A DNA stretch of 64,000 nucleotides. Origin: Anoplolepis gracilipes (taxonomy: Eukaryota > Arthropoda > Insecta > Hymenoptera > Formicidae). Every line of letters starts with the position of its first letter. The first letter of the stretch is position 1. Of this stretch, positions 15,001 to 28,400 are shown piece after piece. Location: contig NC_132975.1 in the NCBI RefSeq assembly GCF_047496725.1, positions 7,358,001 to 7,422,000 on the forward strand, in the 5' to 3' direction. The position numbers and the translations under genes were made by a program. Under the pieces are notes generated by a model, which saw only the letters and a program-made list of their open reading frames with translations, made no database searches and was not told the origin of the DNA.

Positions 15001-18000
15001 ATCTTATTGTTCTTTTAAAATAATAGTTTTATATATATTTATATAACCATTATTTTAAAAGAATAATAAGATAAAATTTTTGAATTTCTAATTAAATATA
15101 AAATATTATGTTAATATATTGATAAATATAAAAGCTCAACTTTACAAAAAAAAAAATAAATAAAACAACAAAAATGACATAATTTTATAAATCTCTAGAT
15201 ATACATAAATACACACAAGCCTTATTTAAATAAATATAAAACTTATTATATTTTAAACAGATATACAATTAAAACTTTACATGTCTGAACAGTATTAAAT
15301 TTAATAGGTATATCAAAATGTATCATTTTTAAACGTATAAGGTTACGATGGAAGTGTTTAATAAAAAAAAAGAAACTTATATCTTTCTTTGAAAGAGAAG
15401 AAAATCAAAGTTCAAAGAATATAAAAATAGCATTCATAATGAGAGGAGTTGGAGTTAGATTGGAAACAGCAAAGAAGAAATTTAATAGGTAATCGATCTT
15501 ATTTGCTCTTAATACTTCATTACGGATTAAAGTGGAAAGTGAATCTTACAATTAGAAATATATCCCGACTGTCGAAGAGAATCTAAAGCTTTGATCTGTG
15601 TTGTCCGTCTCCCTCTATTTGTCGAGGTTTCAAATTCTGAATTGGTATTCTCAGGAATCAGGCGATAATCTCGGTTCTAATCTTCATAAGGGTGCAGCGA
15701 TTAATCGGATCGCCATCGTTTTGCTCGCTTGGTTTCCACAGATTTATTGTCGAAAATGTCCGGATTGGTTGACCAATGAGATGTCCCGTATGCGAGTGTT
15801 CCGATCCGCTACATTACTGTTGATTAATCTCTAAGATTACTCAGGTACGCATTTGGCCGAAAAATCTTCTCGCACATTAATTGTGGCGAGTTCGGATTTT
15901 CTTGTAGATAACTCTTATTGTTAGCAAAGGTCTAAAACCGTTATCTTATAGTCACTATTACCTCCTTGCCAAATTCTAAATCGATGTGGTAGTTATCAAG
16001 GTAGAATAATGACAAGCGCACTGAAAATTCTTTGCTCTTTCTCTCTCTTCATAATTATATTTTGCCATTTATATTGATTAAATTCATTATAAAAAATATT
16101 ATTTATACAAAAAAATGAAATAAATTTTATTGAATTAAATAATATATAGTAGTTTTATATTTATACCTATGTGTGCATTATTCTTTTTCGATAATATTTA
16201 ATTTATATATTATATTTTCGTGATTATTTCAAAATGTTTCCTTTTTTCTATATAATCTTGAGGTTTATAATTTATTTAATTTATGTTTATAGAAAATATT
16301 TATCTTATTTTTGTGCCGATACGATTTATTCATTTATAAAAATTTCCTTCCAAGAAAATTACCATGGTCAAGTGTCTGTTAAATTGAAATTCGTATTTAT
16401 GTCTTCCTGCTGCGCAACTTAATTTTCTCAAGTGTATATTTTTATTCCCAATCGGTGTGTGTGTGTGTGTGTGTATGTGTGTATGTACTTATGTCTTGAT
16501 CGTCTCGAGTATCTCGTGAAATGAATAATATTATCATTCGTGCGTCCGGGTATGTTTGTGCATGTATGTGGGGTGTGGGTGTAATTGTCTTCCTTCGTTA
16601 TTTTATCGATTCTTTCTAATGTAGCATCATCTGTTTCCGTTTCATCATTCTGAATACCGCACAAAGTAAATAAAGTCGTCTCCCCGGATCACTTTTGCGC
16701 TTTAAAAAAAAATTAGGAGAGTAACGCGATTTTCTAAAACTTTTTCTTTCATGATCGCAGGAAAGCTATTTTAAGATTTTACATTTTCTTATATTAATGA
16801 TTTTAACTAGTTATATATTAGTCATTATGACCTTTTATTACAATGAAGTTTACGGGTATAAAGTTTGATAATTACATTTTCTTAATAACATTCTAATAAG
16901 TATGTTGAAACGCGTTTAAGTTGTTTAATTTTCATTGTTAATTGTTTATTATTTATCTTACTTGTATTACATTACATTTCGTTTTTTGATACCTCGATTT
17001 ATGTTTACATTTATGAAGAGAAACAATTACGCTATTCATCAAAATTGATGTTATTATTATATGATGTAGAAAACAAATTAATTATATTTTTCCGGATATA
17101 ATATATATCTACATCATTACATTTTAGAACATAACCACATTAAATATTTTATTAAAGCATTGAAATTTTTTTGATATCGTAATAATTTGACAGGATTATT
17201 TTTTAATTTTCGAGGAATTGATTGAAAATACTTTTATATTATTTTTTTGTGTCGAATAGCGAAATTGGGACAAATTTCAAAAACAAAGTGCATTATTCGA
17301 CCATCTCTATGGTAATGGTCGACAGCTCGACATGAATCTACACGTAAATCGACCTTCACGTGCTACCGAGGCCGATATTAATGAGAGAAAATGAGAAGTG
17401 ATGAACGGCCCAACTGACCGACAAATCGAGGACGAAATCTCATCGAAACCCCATTAACAAATAATGTTGTTGTCTCGGTTTTCATGATTGCCATTTTTCA
17501 ACTGTCCCACGATGATGCTTCAAGCTGTTTGATGTCTTTTTAGCTTTTTCTTTCGATTTTGATAGATTCTTTCGTCGTTTAATCATATTTGCGAGTGTGA
17601 ATCTCAAATCCTTATTGTACTCTACTATTGTATAAAAGATTTGCAGTGGCCATTCTGAATGAGGACATTTTGAAATTTAATTTCTAATATAATATGTAAT
17701 TTTAAAAGTATTAGATTAAACTAGGATTATTATATTTTAAATTTTTTGAAAATTTTATTTACGCTCTCTAAAAGAGCTTCGTATTTTAACATTTGAAAAA
17801 TTGCATTGAGTTGCTTATAAAATAATAGACAATGAAATATGAGTTATTTAATAAATCAATAACTTTATTGGAATTTTTTCTGTGTATTGTATTTTATTTA
17901 TTTTGTTTTTTCTCGAACATTTATTTCATATTGATCATATCGTATGCATAATGGAAGAGTGTTATTCTTGATCTGAAACTTTGTCTTCCGTTGAAAGAAA

Positions 18001-19092
18001 TATCGTCTGAATTTCAGGAAAATTTAGCGGAACAAGTATCTCCTTCTCTTGCCATATCGTAGAGTCACGAAGGATCCCAAATCTAATAAGATATCTTCGC
18101 CTTCCACTGATCTAAGGTTTAGGAACAAATCGCTCTCTCTCTTTCTCTCTCTCTCTCTCTCTGTATTATATCTCAGATTGCGACACGCAACCTTTCCCTT
18201 GCAATCTAAACAGAAGAATTCAACAATATTTTTGATTTTACGTTTTTATTAAGTCACCCACTGATTTATAATATAATTATAAAGAATTGCAACAATTATT
18301 GTTATATAATAATGTTATAATTATATTTAATTTGTCATGTTCGTTAAATTGAGATAACAGTATCACGAGTTTGTACAATTATTAATCGAATATACATATA
18401 TAATTTTTAATTTTCCAAATATATAAAAAAACAGAGAAAAAAATTTGCAAGTTACGAGAGTTGCGCGTCATTATATATTTAGATCTAGAGGATCCAGATC
18501 CGGTAGGATTGATCCGTCTTCCAGAAGAAATTACCAACCTCATCTCTCGCGAAGCGAGTCTCTCCGAAACCCCGTGTGTCCCATGTCTTCCATTTTTAGA
18601 TTAACTCGAAATATATATCGCCGCATTGAGTCCTGCCCCGAGCTCGCGACCACCCCGCTCTCGTCTAATATAATCGCTCATATTAATAACCCGTAACTCG
18701 ATCTATATAATCCCCGTTCCATTACAATCTATTGAATCCGCCTAACGCGAGCACACCACGCCAAAAGTTCAACCACAAACTCGATCCGATGTAGCAGATT
18801 CACGAACGAACAGTTAATCGATATGCTGAGATAAAAATCCAGCTCATGTTTTATTATTCATAGAAATTATAACTGCTATTTTTGCGAACATGCTGGCGTA
18901 ACGTATTTTGATCGAAACGCGATGATGCAAAACTGCTGTACTTTTAATCTCGACTTGTTTTAATTATTCGCAACTAAAAACGTAAAAAAAAGGAATTACG
19001 CACAAAAAATAATCTTAAAATTTTCAATTTTATAATTGAATCAGGATTTATTGAAATTTTAACATCTTTTTAAAACATTATATATATATATG

Positions 19093-19141
<49 letters not shown>

Positions 19142-21878
19142 AAAATTTAATTAAATTTTAAAAAATGTTAGGAAATATATATTGTATGCTTCTATTCGTA
19201 TTAAACTAACAATAAGTCATATAATGACAAGTTTATAATCGTTGAAATTCAAATAATATCAAGATTACATTTCACTATTAATTTTGTTCGTTGATAATGT
19301 TCTCTATTTCAATCTTAAAATATGCATTTTATAAAAAGAAAAAGAAAAAAAAATAGTGTCGCATTTCTATCTAAGATCTACGTGACGCTAGTAATCGCGA
19401 TCAGAGCTGGAAATCGCGAACGCCATGAATGATATCAACAATGATTATCTACGATAATTAATTTCCTTCAAAAGTGGAAAATTGCGGGAGAAATTTTGAA
19501 ACCTTTTCTCATAAAGATAGCGACATTCGTCGTAAAGAGAAAAACGAGATTTCGAAATTAAATCCCCTAGATGTGATGAAAAATTGATCAATAGGGGCGA
19601 GGTTCTTTCTGTTCTGAACTAGTTTTAAGATGAATGAACCCTTCCTCCGTAAGTAGGTTTGACGATAACGAAGAAGCGTTCGAATTATTACGATTAATTA
19701 TCGATCGATAGCGATAATGCAACCGGTAACAAGTAGGAGCTCGCATGGTGCGAGATGTGTACATATATATAATATTCATTAATACACAAATCGTTTCATT
19801 GAGTCATCAAAGATTCGTTTGCGTTGAAGATAAAATAGGAAATAATTTTGATTTTAATATTTTATTTCTGCGCGTTTTTAATTTTGCATAATTTGAAATC
19901 TCTCTTTGTAGCAAGAAAATGATAAATATAATAATTTAAAAATTTACAGTTATAATGTCATTAGTAAACTAATAAAGAAATAACTAGAAATAATTAATGA
20001 ATTGTAGAGGATAAATCAAATTTTTTTTATTGACTTTGATAGCATCTTTAATGTAGCATTTTTAACAAGTTTTTTTAATAAAAATTTTTAGACGAAAAGG
20101 GAGAGACAGTTTGGACAAGAGAGGTTATAATCTTAAATTTTTAATTTTATTATATTTTCAACTGTACTTAATTATCATTGCCTTATTGTAAAGAATTTTA
20201 ATTGATATTGTCGATCGATCGGATATCACGATCGGCATCTTTCGATTTCGAGCAAAGCTGTTTCACGATTTGAAGGGGGTAAAAACCGCATGCCGCAGTG
20301 ATACAAATAGATTTCCCACAGTGATCGATTCACGTGGAAATACGGCGTGTTTTTTATTTATTTTTTTACTCTCGTGGAAATTCGTGTCGACGTCATTCAT
20401 TCGTCATGCAATCAATTCTACGAAACGATTAATGGTCGATCGCAAATCAACGTGTAATTTTCAGGAAAAATAAAAATGAGACGCTGTGACGTATCATAAG
20501 ATATATTTCCTGAAGAGTATAAAAATTTTTAATTTTGTTTGTCTAAAATGAGTAAAGGTATTACCTTATAAATCAGTATTTATCTCTTTCAAGATGTTTT
20601 TATTTTCTAAATTTTATATTAAAATTTTTTATTATTTGAAGACTTTTACATCTTGGTAAAATATTTTATTAATGCTGATTTGTATGTTAATTGTTACATC
20701 AATAATATTTATGTATTATCAAAGTTTGCGATTGGCCTTTAATTATATTTTAGCTACGAAATACTTGCCACATTCCAGAGCGATCTGTTATTCTCGATAA
20801 TGCGATTATTTTCCCACGTATCGCGGCCTAAGCGCGACATGATGAAATCAAATCAACAAAATCAAGGAAATAAAGAAACTAAGATTTTTTTAAAAAGCTC
20901 CTTTATTTCTCACACAACTCTTTTTGGTGCAAATATAAATATCACATTCTTTATATAATTAATGATGAATGTGTACACAAAAGTATTTAAAATGAAATAT
21001 ATAATCATTTTATAAGGATTTTTATACAACAAAATCTCTCTTCACACAAATGTGATAAAGTGTTGTGTGTTTTGTTTTATCCATTTTTGTAATATTTTGC
21101 AATATTTTAACAGATTATATCGGATGTGTGATATTTATATTTGCGTCTAACATAAAAAAACTTTTTTTTATACAAGACAAAAATCACAGGATCTATATTG
21201 AAAAAAATCTTGCAATTTATAACGTTAATACAATTATTTATTTATTTACAATTATTTAGCTCTATTTAGATATCATAGGAAGAAACATCAAAATATTTGT
21301 AACATGACAAATTATTTATTTGTTTTTTTATAAAATTTTTAAAGATATGCTCGATGCAAACGATTGTTAATCTCGGTAATAAAGTTCGTATTGTGCGTGC
21401 GGAAGAGGGTTAATTTATTTACGTTATTTACTAAGCAGGAAAAGGGATGGGAATCGATAATGCTAATTATGGCGGACAATTAAAAGTGTGAAAAAATGGC
21501 GGAAAATGTTAGTCGGACGGACCAAAAATAAACGTTTGACGAGAAAATCGCTGTCCCTGCACATAAGTTTTTACAAGTCGCTGTACATAACCGCGTGTGG
21601 TCATCCTTGCACAATTATCGACTTCAAGTTGATCCAACAGCCCTGACCTTAGGGCTACGCCACGTGATGTCTAACGCCTTACAAAGCACGAATAAAGAAA
21701 GTAGGTTCGATCGTTTCTCCATACCTTTTCATAAAGCGACTCTCACACATTGCAATTATCATTATCTCGTCGAGATACAACTTTATGGGAACTAAGCTAT
21801 TATAAATGCATTCTTCAAGAAAAAACTTTTTGATCGAAAATGTACATTATTTTGTAAGTGTACATTTTAATATATATG

Positions 21879-21929
<51 letters not shown>

Positions 21930-24900
21930 TTTTTTTACTTAATTTAATAGTTGTCAGAAATTGAAAAAAAAATTGTGTTACAAATTAAAAATTGCTTATT
22001 TAACATATATTATGAAAACTGAGATGTGGGTAATTAGCTGTTATTGATTATGCATTTTTCAGAACTCACACTCTTTTCGTCATCAAATAATTTATTTGAC
22101 ATTTGCGGTAATAATAATTTGTTGCCAAAGTTAAGGAGAAAAGCAAACATTATTAGCTAGAAAATATTAATATTGACATAGAAAATGAGAGACACAACTC
22201 CAATACATACTTTGCACAAAGACATCTTGGGTCTAAGTCTTTATTATAAAAATATATATTTATAGTCTTAAATGCGTCACGCGCGACAAGCGTCGCGTAT
22301 AATTAACGACTGGATTGGTATACAAAAATAATGTAGTATGCCAAGAGGCAAAATTCAGCGAAATAAAATTCACGATAATTACAAATAAAAAAGTAAACAC
22401 ACTATATACGATACTTTTAATTGATTTTCTTTTATTTCATGATATTTTGTCAAATTTACATTGAGTGCTACGATTTTTAATTTCCGATAACAACATGCGG
22501 TACAAATAAAACCGAGAAATTCAATTATTGGCAAGCAGCATTTCGAATGAATTAATTTACTCTCGGATGCTTCGGAGGGGTTAATACGAGTGATTATTTA
22601 TACAATCCGCAATCGCGCAACTGTATACAGGTCGCGTGCGGCTTGCACATCTGTACGCGGCATACAGTTTGTATACGTTGAATGGTAAGTGGCATATCCA
22701 CGTTGCAAAACGATGATCGATCGGTTGGTACAATTCGCACGTGACCTCCTATGTAGGGGCGATACAAGCATTGCGAATGCACGTCGTGTGAGAAACGTTT
22801 GCGTAAACAAATCTGATGGGCAAATTAATTTTAATTGTGGCAATATCAATAACAATGCAATATTAGTATCGATCAATTTTGACGTTAAAGAAGTTAAACT
22901 CTGACAATTATATATACACACATAAAAACGATATAATATTTTCTTTATTTATTTTTATTAAATTTCTAATAAGATATTTTTTACATAATGTAAAACTATA
23001 AATATATATGTAAAAGATTTATTTCTTTAATTCTTTTTTGTATATGTGATTTTTTATAATAAATATATATATGACGCATTGACATCCCAACTTGTTCAAC
23101 TTGTAAAATTAAAAGCTTAAAATTAAATATAATTAAATATAAATTAAGTAATTTTTTAATAATATATATATTTATATACATACATAAAATATTGAAAAGA
23201 TTTAAATATTTTATATTCCGTGAATCAAAGAGTAGAATAAATGAGCAGAAAATGTCGACGTTAGATTTAATAATCGAAGATTTTATCAATTCATAGACTA
23301 CAGTCCGATATTAATTAAGTAACAGGGTGGTCGAAGCATCGTCAATTTAATCGCTCGTGAAAAGTGCGAGGGATTCTAAAGACAGTTTCCGGTCATGCGA
23401 ACATGCCACGTGAATAATTCATTCCTTAGAATCGGAGATTCGTTTTCTTTTGTCTAAGCCACCCGCGTTCCAATTAGGGCAAAACGTTTCGATCGACCGT
23501 TCTCTGCTCGTTACGAAAACTCTTGTTGATCTTTTATGTAGACACGAACGAGAGGGAAGGGTAGGAGATGAAAGGAATGGCAACATGAAAAATACACAGA
23601 AAGAAGACGACAGACAGCCTCAGTAACTCGCGGACTCATTAAGCTCCGTTTTTGAGCTTGAGCTTTTCTCTAACCTATCGTTTTATCATTCTTCTTATTT
23701 CTATCAACGTCGATTTGCTTAAGAAGAAGAAAAATATTGCATAAAATCCATTGAAATCGGCATTTGTCATTCTCGCATTTGCATCGTTTTAAATTTTTTA
23801 AATATTGTATTATTTTCGTTTTTAATGATGCTTTCTGGTGGAATTAAATATATATTCCTATTAATATCCGCACGCAATATAATATGTTCACTCAAGAAAA
23901 CTTTAAAAATATTTTTAGAAGTTTAAAACAAAGGTCGAATTTTGTTAGAGAAATACTTCAATTTGTGTGGCAGTAATACTTTCTTTAAAATATTCGCGCG
24001 TGTGTTTCAGAGCATAAATTCCATTATTCTCATATACTTAGAAGCTATTAATTAATCAATATACGAGCAGCAATCAGGTTGATAATTAGCTATATCCGAG
24101 TCTATTAATAGTAACAATAAGCAACAGCATCATATTTCGCTGTCCGCTTCGAGTAATCCTCTATTACACGATGTAAAATATCGATTCCGGCAAATTGTAA
24201 TTCTCTAACTCCAATCTGTGCGATTACATTCCGCTTTATGCGATTACGAGTAGTAACAGATGGTTTACAACTAAAAATATTTGAGATTATTTCAATCTGT
24301 GTGAATCTTTAATTTATTAACATACTTTAAAAAATATGCATAATTTAGTAATTTTGTAAATAAGATACTACATAAATTAAGTAATTATTATATACTTGTA
24401 AACGACAATTTATTTTAATGGACTCTTAAGTTGTTTTGACAAAGCAATCATGTTAGACATTGAAAACTAAAAGGAATCTTTATTGCAAATATATTTCGGT
24501 TAATTTGAGACATTTTTATAGGAAGTAATTTACTACATGTATATGCAAGATTGAAATACACGTCATCCGCAAGATATAAAATGTTTCTTAGTAACAAATA
24601 GAATCATATCTTATTATGCAGTTACTTGAAAGAAATTGATTTGACTTAAAAAGTTTTAGTTAGTTTACATTTTTTATGAATATTGTTGTTTAAAATATTC
24701 AAGTTCTATGACAACTTAAACTTCAGTATATGAATATATAACAAAAGAGTGTGAGGTCCGAAAGACGATACTTTGTGTCTTTACACAGGTATATATATGC
24801 AAATTGATTTACACGTGTAACATAAAAGTGCTATATATACAAACATAATTGTAGATAGCTATGTACGAGTCTATAATCAACGAGTCATGTAAAGTATCGA

Positions 24901-25311
24901 TGTGCTATTACGTTCTTCGAAAGAGACATATTGTCGATACAGCTAATAATTCATATTTTCTGACTATCTTTGACAATGTTACGTGATAATGAAGTTCAGA
25001 AAAATAGAGAGCTTTAATGATTCTTTTTTCGATAATAATGGTATTAGAACAATAAAAGTTATTAACTTTTTTTTTTTTAGTATTCGCGATTTGCGATAAC
25101 AGAGATAAATTTAGAAAACATGAATAAAATTCAGAGAATGTTTGCAAATGACAGACTGTCATGTTTAAGAAAAGGTTCAACTTTTGAAGATTCGGGTGCA
25201 CAACTTTTACATTGCGGGGGTCTTTGGATTCGCTTACAAATCCCAGTCTTCATCGGAATTTCCTTCCCGGACACGGGAATTCAATTAAGGGTTACGTGCA
25301 AAAGTTATAGA

Positions 25312-25361
<50 letters not shown>

Positions 25362-25398
25362 TAAGAGTTCTTTTCAATCCAAAGATATTTGACTGATA

Positions 25399-25460
<62 letters not shown>

Positions 25461-28400
25461 GGAGGTACATAAAATTCGACAGATTTGCGGCAGATTTGCC
25501 AATCCTCAACGTCAGTTTTATCGCGACATTTTAATAACATCTTAATAGCTACGTAATATTATTATCAAATTATAACCAAAGCTTTCGGTCCCTTAATAAA
25601 CGTAATTAATTTTAATTATCCTAAACGACTATCATTTTTTATCATAGACATTCAGAAATTAATACAGATCATATCGTTAAACCTGCGCGTTAATATTTAT
25701 AATTTCCTACTTTCCCGTTCAAAAAGTCATCAAAGTTCGCGCCAATGTTGGCGATGACGTCGCGCCGGATTAACCGGCGCATTATGCACGCTATAATATA
25801 ACACGAGTTGCTTTTATGAATAATGCATAGCCGAAGGAACAGCGGGAGCCTGTAGTGGAGCACCCACTTCAGATCAGCCAGGCAAGACAAAATTGAATCT
25901 TAAGTGTACGTTCTAAAAAGCTCCGTCGATCCACTACTCGTCGTCGACCTAGTAACGAGCACCGCCTTTTTGATCTCCGTCCCCGGCTCTATTACTATTA
26001 ATTGTTAACCATACAACAAAAGAGGGTCTAGCACGCTCGATCGCGTAATTTTAACTCAATATCGCGCGCTTCAATAGAAAACAGTAATTTGCAAATTTAT
26101 AAACTTATATAGATTTATAAATTTTAAATTTAAAAACTATGGTTTTCTAAAGAAGCGTTTATTGTAGATATTAACATGATATTTTGAAGCATAATACATG
26201 TTAAGTTTGATATTAAATTAAATTTATGTATTAAACTGAAAATGATTGAAAATTTATTAATTCTGAAAGAAATATCGATAATTTGAGGATAAATACAATA
26301 AGTGAGAAATTACAGTTAAATATCTTTAAACTTGCTTTAAATAAATAAAGAAATTGTAAAGGTGTGGAATAATAACATTTTGTGTGCAAGAAAATCATTA
26401 CAATGCTTAATAGTTTAGAAAATTGAAAGATAGGAATGATTTATAGAGCGAATAGTATATCATATGAAAGTCAAGGAAGCTGAAAATTTGAAGGATTGGA
26501 AATATATTAGGCAAGTTCATAAATTAGCATATTTATAAGATGTAGGGTTAAAACCATTTATCGCAAGTTATTTTGATATTGTTGCCCAAATATCGTTCTA
26601 AGCTATATCAATTTAATTTTTAATAAATGATGTCGCCATGACTATCATATTTGTCATGATATTAATTAATTCAAGCGCCATGCAATTATTTGGAGCTGCG
26701 TTGAAATTAGGATGAGACGCGAAAGTGCTGTTAAATCCTCTCAGTTGAAAATACCCGCTCGAGCGTGCCGAATTTCTTCCCCAATATACCAACATGTCAT
26801 TTAATTTATGTGCAATACATGTAAACGCGTACTCTACAATTCGAATTTATTCACTTTGTCGTACATAACTATCCTGTATATAAATTCTATCAAATATTTC
26901 CGATCGTGTAATTGCATGTCCAGTCGCAGAATTGTTATTACTTTGCATAAACATCGGAAATTGTATTTAATTATGTATGCGCGTTACATTTCTATTCTCC
27001 ATTTCTATCTCAGTTATTTCTAACCTGAAGTATATTAAATGCATTAGAAATATAATATCTTGATTATACAGGTCGTCGCAAAGTGTTGTTTTTAGGAAAT
27101 ATTACTTTTTACAATATATTAACTTTTAAATTTTGCGTTTATAATACCGTCTCTTTTTTTAATGTTTTTATAAATTATCCAACTTTTAAAAATTTGAATT
27201 TCTATCTCAATTATTTCTAGGTACAAGTATATGCATCAAAGATATAATATCTTGATTATACAGGTCGTCGCAAAGTGTGTTTTTTTAGGAAATTTTTCTT
27301 TTAAAATGTATCAACTTTTAAATTTGAGTTTATAATATCAAGTCTCTTTTTTTCTGATGTCTTTTTAAATTTCTAAATTTTAAAAATTTGCATATAATTT
27401 ACAATGTTTTGTTTAAGTTTTTTTTTCACACATTTATTTTAAAGATTTCGAATTTCTTTCTGCGACACAATAGACTATATTTTCTGCTTATTATTTCAAC
27501 AATCTCATGCCTATAATCATGTTTTATTTCTATGCAAAGATCGACGTCGCTCGAGTTACAGGTTTTGCGACATCCTGTATAATTGTCTGTATATATGTAT
27601 ATACACTATATCATCCTCTACTTTCCGGCTTGAAATCTTATTCCTTCATAGTGAGCAAGATTAATTACGTATTACTCGTTATCCTGTCGAGTCGCGTCGA
27701 TTACAGCCGGCCGGATGATTAATCGATCTGAAAATCGAGCGTTTTCTCCTTCGTTAATAACTTGCAAAGATTCTTCGCTACGTCCATCCACGTTACGATT
27801 TCGCCGTCAATTTGCATTGATTAATTGGCGTCCAACAGGTACGATGAGATCGGCTGTAAATGTCGCGGCTGGGAATATCGCGCTGCAGTTTCGATCGATC
27901 GTTACGAAAAAAGTGCGATGCAATTTTTTAGCGACCTCAATCGGAATTTAAACGATGCGAGAATAGCAGTATCAAAATTCATAAATACACAATATTTTTT
28001 GACGGTCGATGTTGATAAAAATTTGAATATAGCATCATTTCAGTTTATATCACCTTTTTGTAGTTATTTTTTGAGATTAACTTGTTATAAACGTGATGGC
28101 TTCCAATATGTTGTCCAATACATTTCTCTGTCTCTGCAATATTCATATTCATAGTTGTTGTGTTTTGGAAGGATTTAACAAGACAGAACATTCTTTTTTA
28201 AATCTGAAATTTATTAGTTCCAGAATGTATATCGCATTTTTTTAAATATTCGCTAGTAACATGTATTTTTTTTAAAGCAATTAGTTTGTTAAAACTGACT
28301 CAAGCTCTGCTCAAAGAAATAATGCAAATGACAACTCACATGTACATATCTAATATAATATATTTGTATATTTTGCATTATAAACATGTTGACTCTTGTG

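Noticed and set aside
25120..25540. Open frames rich in Ile-Tyr on both strands
   Set aside because: They are translations of two (TA)n tracts.
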